Shown here in pieces: positions 1 through 9,274 of a stretch of DNA of 64,000 bases (position 1 is the first letter of the stretch; every line of letters begins with the position of its first letter). The stretch comes from Hippophae tibetana (Eukaryota > Streptophyta > Magnoliopsida > Rosales > Elaeagnaceae). The position numbers and the translations under genes were made by a program. The stretch covers positions 1,364,001-1,428,000 of the forward strand of contig JAZDXN010000024.1 of assembly GCA_037013495.1 (NCBI GenBank). Reading direction: 5' to 3'. The notes beneath the pieces were generated by a model that searched no databases, was not told where the DNA came from, and saw only the letters and a list, made by a program, of their open reading frames with translations.

Positions 1-151
1 CTTATTTATAAGTTATTCTTAAAGTGTTGGAATTTTCCATATTGAATTTAACTTTATTTTTACCTGTCTCTCTCAAAATCTAGGTTCCAAAGGAATTCGA
101 AGATTAAGAAGCAAGTAAAGATGTTGAGAAATACTGTGCCCATAAACCATA

Positions 152-161
152 GAAATATTTC
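152..161. repeat. 10-bp palindrome GAAATATTTC
   Basis: A perfect palindrome followed by GGGTTACATAATAATATG, kept in almost every monomer. Exceptions are the copies starting at 24553 and 58948, where A to T gives AGATATATTTC. In zone 4 the F-to-A or F-to-B switch points at 41079-41114, 49268-49303 and 51451-51486 all span this element, but those three hybrids probably descend from one event. Confidence 0.7.
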
Positions 162-313
162 GGGTTACATAATAATATGTTTGCAAATAATTTGTGCACC
201 AAACACTAGTCATTACCTTTTCCCATTTGGTAGGATGGTAACCAAATTCAGTTGAATTAGGCTCGGAAGCAAGACTTTTAAAGGAAGGAAATTAGTGAGA
301 AAACATGAGTATG

Positions 314-366
314 AATAAAAAAATGGAAAAGAAAACTTAAACATCTTTTTTTGTCTTTTTTGAAAA
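314..366. repeat. Cluster of A and T tracts (possible curved DNA)
   Basis: Within about 50 bp there are A7 (317-323), A4 (327-330), A4 (332-335), T7 (346-352), T6 (356-361) and A4 (363-366), with centres spaced irregularly but near one helical turn in places. The cluster is present in all monomers. Length changes are type-specific: A8 in F, TTTGTTTTGTC in zone 1 copies of the 1093 and 6002 kinds, and GTCATTTTTG in types C, D and F. Phased A tracts bend DNA and can favour nucleosome positioning; curvature here is inferred. Confidence 0.55.
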
Positions 367-460
367 GGTAGACAAGGGAAATAAATACTCTAAATTATAA
401 TTCCTTATAACTATGATATATTTAAATGAAAATTATTATATCTTAAAATGCCACGCAATC

Positions 461-489
461 AAAATTAAGAAATTTTGTTTCTTAATTTT
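461..489. repeat. Perfect 12-bp inverted repeat with 5-base loop (hairpin/cruciform)
   Basis: Left arm AAAATTAAGAAA (461-472), loop TTTTG, right arm TTTCTTAATTTT (478-489); the arms are exact reverse complements. The same position in other monomers comes in four states. It is perfect where the right arm reads TTTCTTAATTTT (zone 4 types D and F, and several zone 1 and 2 copies). It has one mismatch with TTTATTAATTTT (types A and B). It has two with TTTATTATTTTT (types C and E), and three when C also reads ATTGAGAAA. It is badly damaged in copies with TTAGGAAA and TTTATAAATTTT. A rough estimate allowing for AT richness makes a 12-bp perfect arm unlikely but not impossible by chance. Confidence 0.85.
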
Positions 490-543
490 TATATAAGAGA
501 TAAATACTTATCATTTTTAATTATTTTATGAATTCAATATTCT

Positions 544-561
544 TAACTTATTTATAAGTTA
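544..561. repeat. Junction dyad TAACTTAT-TT-ATAAGTTA
   Basis: Arms of 8 bp are exact reverse complements around a two-base centre. The dyad sits inside a direct repeat of TATTCTTAA (538-546 and 560-568). The arrangement recurs at nearly every monomer junction. Exceptions are informative: the junctions at 7092 and 9820 read AACGTATTT and lose one pair; type F monomers begin GTTATACTT, damaging the right direct repeat; and F monomers end ATATTATTAAC, damaging the left direct repeat of the next copy. Arms this short are expected by chance in DNA this AT-rich, so a role is speculative. Confidence 0.75.
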
Positions 562-637
562 TTCTTAAAGTGTTGGAATTTTCCATATTGAATTTAACTT
601 TATTTTTACCTGTCTCTCTCAAAATCTAGGTTCCAAA

Positions 638-645
638 CGAATTCG
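638..645. repeat. CGAATTCG palindrome with EcoRI site, monomer landmark
   Basis: This 8-bp palindrome contains GAATTC, and a second GAATTC lies at 1076-1081, so a typical monomer holds two sites giving 437 and 109 bp. Some types lose a site: many B copies and the F/B hybrid at 54033 read GAATACAAT at the second site; copies at 12548 and 25099 read GAATTTGAAG; three B* copies read CTAATTCG at the first. Digestion should therefore give a ladder whose missing steps mark specific types. Confidence 0.85.
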
Positions 646-2729
646 AAGAGTAGGAAGCAAGTAAAGATGTTGAGAAATACTGTGCCCATAAACCATAGAA
701 ATATTTCGGGTTACATAATAATATGTTTGCAAATAATTTGTGCACCAAACACTAGTCATTACCTTTTCCCATTTGGTAGGATGGTAACCAAATTCGGTTG
801 AATTAGGCTCGGAAGCAAGACTTTTAAAGGAAGGAAATTAGTGAGAAAACATGAGTATGAATAAAAAAATGGAAAAGAAAACTTAAACATCTTTTTTTGT
901 CTTTTTTGCAAAGGTAGTCAAGGGAAATAAATACTCTAAATTTTAATTCCTTATAACTATGATATATTTAAATGGAAATTATTATATCTTAAAATGCCAA
1001 GCAATCAAAATTAGGAAATTTTGTTTATAAATTTTTTTATTAGAGATAAATACTTATCATTTTTAATTATTTTATGAATTCAATATTCTTAACTTATTTA
1101 TAAGTTATTCTTAAAGTGTTGGAATTTTCCGTATTGAATTTAACTTTATTTTTACCTGTCTCTCTCAAAATCTAGGTTCCAAACGAATTCGAAGAGTAAG
1201 AAGCAAGTAAAGATGTTGAGAAATAATGTGCCCATAAACCATAGAAATATTTCGGGTTATATAATAATATGTTTGCAAATAATTTATGCACCAAACACTA
1301 GTCATTACCTTTTCCCATTTGGTAGGTTGGTAACCAAATTCGGTTGAATTAGGCTCGGAAGCAAGACTTTCAAAGGAAAGAAAATAGTGAGAAAACATGA
1401 GTATGAATAAAAAAATGGAAAAGAAAACTTAAACATTTGTTTTGTCTTTTTTGAAAAGGTAGGAAAGGGAAATAAATACTCTAAATTGTAATTCCTTATA
1501 ACTATGATATATTTAAATGGAAATTATTATATCTTAAAATGCCACGCAATCAAAATTAAGAAATTTTGTTTATTAATTTTTATATAATAGATAAATACTT
1601 ATCATTTTTAATTATTTTATGAATTCAATATTCTTAACTTATTTATAAGTTATTCTTAAAGTGTTGGAATTTTCCGTATTGAATTTAACTTTATTTTTAC
1701 CTGTCTCTCTCAAAATCTAGGTTCCAAACGAATTCGAAGAGTAAGAAGCAAGTAAAGATGTTGAGAAATACTGTGCCCATAAACCATAGAAATATTTCGG
1801 GTTACATAATAATATGTTTGCAAATAATTTGTGCACCAAACACTAGTCATTACCTTTTCCCATTTGGTAGGATGGTAAACTAATTCGGTTGAATTAGGTT
1901 CGGAAGCAAGACTTTTAAAGGAAGGAAATTAGTAAGAAAACATGAGTATGAATAAAAAAATGGAAAAGATAACTTAAACATCTTTTTTTGTCTTTTTTGC
2001 AAAGGTAGTCAAGGGAAATAAATACTCTAAATTTTAATTCCTTATAACTATGATATATTTAAATGGAAATTATTATATCTTAAAATGCCACGCAATCAAA
2101 ATTAAGAAATTTTGTTTATTAATTTTTATATAATAGATAAATACTTATCATTTTTAATTATTTTATGAATTCAATATTCTTAACTTATTTATAAGTTATT
2201 CTTAAAGTGTTGGAATTTTCCGTATTGAATTTAACTTTATTTTTACCTGTCTCTCTCAAAATCTAGGTTCCAAACGAATTCGAAGAGTAAGAAGCAAGTA
2301 AAGATGTTGAGAAATACTGTGCCCATAAACCATAGAAATATTTCGGGTTACATAATAATATGTTTGCAAATAATTTGTGCACCAAACACTAGTCATTACC
2401 TTTTCCCATTTGGTAGGATGGTAACCAAATTCGGTTGAATTAGGTTCGGAAGCAAGACTTTCAAAGGAAAGAAAATAGTGAGAAAACATGAGTATGAATA
2501 AAAAAATGGAAAAGAAAACTTAAACATTTTTTTTTGTCTTTTTTGCAAAGGTAGTCAAGGGAAATAAATACTCTAAATTGTAATTCCTTATAACTATGAT
2601 ATATTTAAATGGAAATTATTATATCTTAAAATGCCAAGCAATGAAAATTAAGAAATTTTGTTTATTAATTTTTATATAATAGATAAATACGTATCATTTT
2701 TAATTATTTTATGAATTCAATATTCTTAA

Positions 2730-5456
2730 CTTATTTATAAGTTATTCTTAAAGTGTTGGAATTTTCCATATTGAATTTAACTTTATTTTTACCTGTCTCT
2801 CTCAAAATCTAGGTTCCAAAGGAATTCGAAGATTAAGAAGCAAGTAAAGATGTTGAGAAATACTGTGCCCATAAACCATAGAAATATTTCGGGTTACATA
2901 ATAATATGTTTGCAAATAATTTGTGCACCAAACACTAGTCATTACCTTTTCCCATTTGGTAGGATGGTAACCAAATTCGGTTGAATTAGGCTCGGAAGCA
3001 AGACTTTTAAAGGAAGGAAATTAGTGAGAAAACATGAGTATGAATAAAAAAATGGAAAAGAAAACTTAAACATCTTTTTTTGTCTTTTTTGAAAAGGTAG
3101 ACAAGGGAAATAAATACTCTAAATTATAATTCCTTATAACTATGATATATTTAAATGAAAATTATTATATCTTAAAATGCCACGCAATCAAAATTAAGAA
3201 ATTTTGTTTCTTAATTTTATATAAGAGATAAATACTTATCATTTTTAATTATTTTATGAATTCAATATTCTTAACTTATTTATAAGTTATTCTTAAAGTG
3301 TTGGAATTTTCCATATTGAATTTAACTTTATTTTTACCTGTCTCTCTCAAAATCTAGGTTCCAAACGAATTCGAAGAGTAGGAAGCAAGTAAAGATGTTG
3401 AGAAATACTGTGCCCATAAACCATAGAAATATTTCGGGTTACATAATAATATGTTTGCAAATAATTTGTGCACCAAACACTAGTCATTACCTTTTCCCAT
3501 TTGGTAGGATGGTAACCAAATTCGGTTGAATTAGGCTCGGAAGCAAGACTTTTAAAGGAAGGAAATTAGTGAGAAAACATGAGTATGAATAAAAAAATGG
3601 AAAAGAAAACTTAAACATCTTTTTTTGTCTTTTTTGCAAAGGTAGTCAAGGGAAATAAATACTCTAAATTTTAATTCCTTATAACTATGATATATTTAAA
3701 TGGAAATTATTATATCTTAAAATGCCAAGCAATCAAAATTAGGAAATTTTGTTTATAAATTTTTTTATTAGAGATAAATACTTATCATTTTTAATTATTT
3801 TATGAATTCAATATTCTTAACTTATTTATAAGTTATTCTTAAAGTGTTGGAATTTTCCGTATTGAATTTAACTTTATTTTTACCTGTCTCTCTCAAAATC
3901 TAGGTTCCAAACGAATTCGAAGAGTATGAAGCAAGTAAAGATGTTGAGAAATAATGTGCCCATAAACCATAGAAATATTTCGGGTTATATAATAATATGT
4001 TTGCAAATAATTTATGCACCAAACACTAGTCATTACCTTTTCCCATTTGGTAGGTTGGTAACCAAATTCGGTTGAATTAGGCTCGGAAGCAAGACTTTCA
4101 AAGGAAAGAAAATAGTGAGAAAACATGAGTATGAATAAAAAAATGGAAAAGAAAACTTAAACATTTGTTTTGTCTTTTTTGAAAAGGTAGGAAAGGGAAA
4201 TAAATACTCTAAATTGTAATTCCTTATAACTATGATATATTTAAATGGAAATTATTATATCTTAAAATGCCACGCAATCAAAATTAAGAAATTTTGTTTA
4301 TTAATTTTTATATAATAGATAAATACTTATCATTTTTAATTATTTTATGAATTCAATATTCTTAACTTATTTATAAGTTATTCTTAAAGTGTTGGAATTT
4401 TCCGTATTGAATTTAACTTTATTTTTACCTGTCTCTCTCAAAATCTAGGTTCCAAACGAATTCGAAGAGTAAGAAGCAAGTAAAGATGTTGAGAAATACT
4501 GTGCCCATAAACCATAGAAATATTTCGGGTTACATAATAATATGTTTGCAAATAATTTGTGCACCAAACACTAGTCATTACCTTTTCCCATTTGGTAGGA
4601 TGGTAAACTAATTCGGTTGAATTAGGTTCGGAAGCAAGACTTTTAAAGGAAGGAAATTAGTAAGAAAACATGAGTATGAATAAAAAAATGGAAAAGATAA
4701 CTTAAACATCTTTTTTTGTCTTTTTTGCAAAGGTAGTCAAGGGAAATAAATACTCTAAATTGTAATTCCTTATAACTATGATATATTTAAATGGAAATTA
4801 TTATATCTTAAAATGCCAAGCAATCAAAATTAAGAAATTTTGTTTATTAATTTTTATATAATAGATAAATACTTATCATTTTTAATTATTTTATGAATTC
4901 AATATTCTTAACTTATTTATAAGTTATTCTTAAAGTGTTGGAATTTTCCATATTGAATTTAACTTTATTTTACCTGTCTCTCTCAAAATCTAGGTTCCAA
5001 AGGAATTCGAAGAGTAAGAAGCAAGTAAAGATGTTGAGAAATACTGTGCCCATAAACCATAGAAATATTTCGGGTTACATAATAATATGTTTGCAAATAA
5101 TTTGTGCACCAAACACTAGTCATTACCTTTTCCCATTTGGTAGGATGGTAACCAAATTCGGTTGAATTAGGCTCGGAAGCAAGACTTTTAAAGGAAGGAA
5201 ATTAGTGAGAAAACATGAGTATGAATAAAAAAATGGAAAAGAAAACTTAAACATCTTTTTTTGTCTTTTTTGCAAAGGTAGTCAAGGGAAATAAATACTC
5301 TAAATTTTAATTCCTTATAACTATGATATATTTAAATGGAAATTATTATATCTTAAAATGCCAAGCAATCAAAATTAGGAAATTTTGTTTATAAATTTTT
5401 TTATTAGAGATAAATACTTATCATTTTTAATTATTTTATGAATTCAATATTCTTAA
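2730..5456 (+). repeat. Pentamer unit, zone 1 copy 2 (M6-M10)
   Basis: M6-M9 (2730, 3275, 3821, 4366) repeat M1-M4 variant for variant, including the rare GGTAAACTAATTCGG at about 4612. Small differences include GAGTATGAAGC at 3821. The fifth monomer (4912) differs from M5: it has CCATATTG, a one-base deletion giving TTATTTTACC, and a CCAAGCAATC tail. It resembles 8729 and 11457. Confidence 0.85.
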
Positions 5457-6546
5457 CTTATTTATAAGTTATTCTTAAAGTGTTGGAATTTTCCGTATTG
5501 AATTTAACTTTATTTTTACCTGTCTCTCTCAAAATCTAGGTTCCAAACGAATTCGAAGAGTAAGAAGCAAGTAAAGATGTTGAGAAATAATGTGCCCATA
5601 AACCATAGAAATATTTCGGGTTATATAATAATATGTTTGCAAATAATTTATGCACCAAACACTAGTCATTACCTTTTCCCATTTGGTAGGTTGGTAACCA
5701 AATTCGGTTGAATTAGGCTCGGAAGCAAGACTTTCAAAGGAAAGAAAATAGTGAGAAAACATGAGTATGAATAAAAAAATGGAAAAGAAAACTTAAACAT
5801 TTGTTTTGTCTTTTTTGAAAAGGTAGGAAAGGGAAATAAATACTCTAAATTGTAATTCCTTATAACTATGATATATTTAAATGGAAATTATTATATCTTA
5901 AAATGCCACGCAATCAAAATTAAGAAATTTTGTTTATTAATTTTTATATAATAGATAAATACTTATCATTTTTAATTATTTTATGAATTCAATATTCTTA
6001 ACTTATTTATAAGTTATTCTTAAAGTGTTGGAATTTTCCGTATTGAATTTAATTTTATTTTTACCTGTCTCTCTCACAATCTAGGTTGCAAACGAATTCG
6101 AAGAGTAAGAAGCAAGTAAAGATGTTGAGAAATATTGTGCCCATAAACCATAGAAATATTTCGGGATAGGTAATAATATATTAACAAATAATTTATGCAC
6201 CAAACACTAGTCATTACCTTTTCCCATTTGGTAGGTTGGTAGCCAAATTCGGTTGAATTAGGCTCGGAAGCAAGACTTTCAAAGGAAAGAAAATAGTGAG
6301 AAAACATGAGTATGAATAAAAAAATGGAAAAAAAAACTTAAACATTTGTTTTGTCTTTTTTGAAAAGGTAGGAAAGGGAAATAAATACTCTAAATTGTAA
6401 TTCCTTATAACTATGATATATTTAAATGGAAATTATTATATCTTAAAATGCCACGCAATCAAAATTAAGAAATTTTGTTTATTAATTTTTATATAATAGA
6501 TAAATACTTATCATTTTTAATTATTTTATGAATTCAATATTCTTAA
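5457..6546 (+). repeat. Two monomers between pentamers (M11, M12)
   Basis: M11 (5457) is of the 1093 kind. M12 (6002) is the divergent CGGGATAGG kind and is nearly identical to its neighbour M13 (6547), indicating a single-monomer tandem duplication. M12 has GGAAAAAAAAAC where M13 has GGAAAAGAAAAC. Confidence 0.8.
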
Positions 6547-9274
6547 CTTATTTATAAGTTATTCTTAAAGTGTTGGAATTTTCCGTATTGAATTTAATTT
6601 TATTTTTACCTGTCTCTCTCACAATCTAGGTTGCAAACGAATTCGAAGAGTAAGAAGCAAGTAAAGATGTTGAGAAATATTGTGCCCATAAACCATAGAA
6701 ATATTTCGGGATAGGTAATAATATATTAACAAATAATTTATGCACCAAACACTAGTCATTACCTTTTCCCATTTGGTAGGTTGGTAGCCAAATTCGGTTG
6801 AATTAGGCTCGGAAGCAAGACTTTCAAAGGAAAGAAAATAGTGAGAAAACATGAGTATGAATAAAAAAATGGAAAAGAAAACTTAAACATTTGTTTTGTC
6901 TTTTTTGAAAAGGTAGGAAAGGGAAATAAATACTCTAAATTGTAATTCCTTATAACTATGATATATTTAAATGGAAATTATTATATCTTAAAATGCCACG
7001 CAATCAAAATTAAGAAATTTTGTTTATTAATTTTTATATAAGAGATAAATACTTATCATTTTTAATTATTTTATGAATTCAATATTCTTAACGTATTTAT
7101 AAGTTATTCTTAAAGTGTTGGAATTTTCCGTATTGAATTTAACTTTATTTTTACCTGTCTCTCTCAAAATCTAGGTTCCAAAGGAATTCGAAGATTAAGA
7201 AGCAAGTAAAGATGTTGAGAAATACTGTGCCCATAAACCATAGAAATATTTCGGGTTACATAATAATATGTTTGCAAATAATTTGTGCACCAAACACTAG
7301 TCATTACCTTTTCCCATTTGGTAGGATGGTAACCAAATTCGGTTGAATTAGGCTCAGAAGCAAGACTTTTAAAGCAAGGAAATTAGTGAGAAAACATGAG
7401 TATGAATAAAAAAATGGAAAAGAAAACTTAAACATCTTTTTTTGTCTTTTTTGAAAAGGTAGACAAGGGAAATAAATACTCTAAATTATAATTCCTTATA
7501 ACTATGATATATTTAAATGGAAATTATTATATCTTAAAATGACACGCAATCAAAATTAAGAAATTTTGTTTCTTAATTTTTATATAAGAGATAAATACTT
7601 ATCATTTTTAATTATTTTATGAATTCAATATTCTTAACTTATTTATAAGTTATTCTTAAAGTGTTGGAATTTTCCGTATTGAATTTAACTTTATTTTTAC
7701 CTGTCTCTCTCAAAATCTAGGTTCCAAACGAATTCGAAGAGTAAGAAGCAAGTAAAGATGTTGAGAAATAATGTGCCCATAAACAATAGAAATATTTCGG
7801 GTTATATAATAATATGTTTGCAAATAATTTATGCACCAAACACTAGTCATTACCTTTTCCCATTTGGTAGGTTGGTAACCAAATTCGGTTGAATTAGGCT
7901 CGGAAGCAAGACTTTCAAAGGAAAGAAAATAGTGAGAAAACATGAGTATGAATAAAAAAATGGAAAAGAAAACTTAAACATTTGTTTTGTCTTTTTTGAA
8001 AAGGTAGGAAAGGGAAATAAATACTCTAAATTGTAATTCCTTATAACTATGATATATTTAAATGGAAATTATTATATCTTAAAATGCCACGCAATCAAAA
8101 TTAAGAAATTTTGTTTATTAATTTTTATATAATAGATAAATACTTATCATTTTTAATTATTTTATGAATTCAATATTCTTAACTTATTTATAAGTTATTC
8201 TTAAAGTGTTGGAATTTTCCGTATTGAATTTAACTTTATTTTTACCTGTCTCTCTCAAAATCTAGGTTCCAAACGAATTCGAAGAGTAAGAAGCAAGTAA
8301 AGATGTTGAGAAATACTGTGCCCATAAACCATAGAAATATTTCGGGTTACATAATAATATGTTTGCAAATAATTTGTGCACCAAACACTAGTCATTACCT
8401 TTTCCCATTTGGTAGGATGGTAACCAAATTCGGTTGAATTAGGTTCGGAAGCAAGACTTTTAAATGAAAGAAATTAGTAAGAAAACATGAGTATGAATAA
8501 AAAAATGGAAAAGATAACTTAAACATCTTTTTTTGTCTTTTTTGCAAAGGTAGTCAAGGGAAATAAATACTCTAAATTGTAATTCCTTATAACTATGATA
8601 TATTTAAATGGAAATTATTATATCTTAAAATGCCAAGCAATCAAAATTAAGAAATTTTGTTTATTAATTTTTATATAATAGATAAATACTTATCATTTTT
8701 AATTATTTTATGAATTCAATATTCTTAACTTATTTATAAGTTATTCTTAAAGTGTTGGAATTTTCCATATTGAATTTAACTTTATTTTACCTGTCTCTCT
8801 CAAAATCTAGGTTCCAAAGGAATTCGAAGTGTAAGAAGCAAGTAAAGATGTTGAGAAATACTGTGCCCATAAACCATAGAAATATTTCGGGTTACATAAT
8901 AATATGTTTGCAAATAATTTGTGCACCAAACACTAGTCATTACCTTTTCCCATTTGGTAGGATGGTAACCAAATTCGGTTGAATTAGGCTCGGAAGCAAG
9001 ACTTTTAAAGGAAGGAAATTAGTGAGAAAACATGAGTATGAATAAAAAAATGGAAAAGAAAACTTAAACATCTTTTTTTGTCTTTTTTGCAAAGGTAGGC
9101 AAGGGAAATAAATACTCTAAATTTTAATTCCTTATAACTATGATATATTTAAATGGAAATTATTATATCTTAAAATGCCAAGCAATCAAAATTAGCAAAA
9201 TTTTGTTTATAAATTTTTTTATTAGAGATAAATACTTATCATTTTTAATTATTTTATGAATTCAATATTCTTAA
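6547..9274 (+). repeat. Young pentamer, copy 1 (M13-M17)
   Basis: Monomers 6547 (CGGGATAGG), 7092 (AACGTATTT, CTCAGAAGC, AAAATGACACGC), 7638 (AAACAATAG), 8183 (AAATGAAAGAAATTAG) and 8729 (CGAAGTGTAAG, TTATTTTACC, TTAGCAAAATTTTG). All these private variants reappear 2728 bp later, so the duplication is recent. Confidence 0.92.

Larger units (their letters stand above)
1..546 (+). repeat. Reference monomer M1 (546 bp), landmarks
   Basis: One complete copy, used to place landmarks. In order: right half of the junction dyad (from base 1), a pyrimidine stretch CTGTCTCTCTC near 64-74, an EcoRI site GAATTC at 94-99, the palindrome GAAATATTTC at 152-161, a 7-bp inverted repeat ATTTGGT/ACCAAAT near 225-247, a cluster of A and T tracts at 314-366, a 12-bp-arm hairpin at 461-489, and a second GAATTC at 530-535. 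No convincing internal subrepeat was found. Base composition is uneven: the first part is richer in G+C than the last 240 bp. M1 belongs to the zone 1 type with AAGGAATTCGAAGATTAAG, which recurs at 2730. Confidence 0.9.
1..2729 (+). repeat. Pentamer unit, zone 1 copy 1 (M1-M5)
   Basis: Five monomers: 1 (AAGGAATTCGAAGATTAAG), 547 (GAGTAGGAAGC), 1093 (GAGAAATAATGTG, ACATTTGTTTTGTC), 1638 (GGTAAACTAATTCGG, AGGTTCGG, AAGATAAC) and 2184 (AGGTTCGG with TTTCAAAGGAAAG). The first four recur in the same order from 2730, at an offset of about 2728 bp; the fifth does not. Confidence 0.85.

Noticed and set aside
381..508. Internal direct repeat ATAAATACT at 381-389 and 500-508 as evidence of an older short monomer
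   Set aside because: A single 9-bp AT-rich repeat is expected by chance in 546 bp, and flanking bases do not align.
1..546. Telomere-like or LTR/transposon origin of the monomer
   Set aside because: No telomeric heptamer or hexamer runs, no terminal inverted repeats with target duplications, no primer-binding site and no transposase or reverse transcriptase motifs in any frame.
548..562. Yeast-type origin core sequence at ATTTATAAGTT
   Set aside because: Two mismatches to an 11-bp AT-rich consensus are commonplace in DNA this AT-rich, and the consensus applies to budding yeast only.
622..645. Pol III B-box-like GGTTCCAAACG, suggesting SINE or tRNA origin
   Set aside because: About 7 of 11 positions fit and no A box lies at a suitable distance; there is no terminal repeat, poly-A tail or target-site duplication pattern.
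792..808. CENP-B-box-like 17-mer ATTCGGTTGAATTAGGC
   Set aside because: It matches 7 of the 9 core positions of the mammalian box (TAGG in place of CGGG), but about one such match is expected by chance per monomer on two strands, and there is no reason to expect CENP-B in this organism.
1165..1398. Minus-strand ORF of 77 residues recurring in many monomers, with a 64-residue form in A-type monomers
   Set aside because: It only reflects satellite periodicity. Single substitutions shift its start and stop between types: loss of a TGA at CTCTCCAAATC makes the 64-residue form run on, and a TAA at CTTTTAAAGG removes the N-terminal part. Many monomers lack it. I see no recognisable domain and no sign of coding constraint.
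4935..5165. Plus-strand ORF of 76 residues, also at 8752 and 11480
   Set aside because: It exists only where one T is deleted (TTATTTTACC), in three related monomers. It is a chance frame in duplicated satellite.
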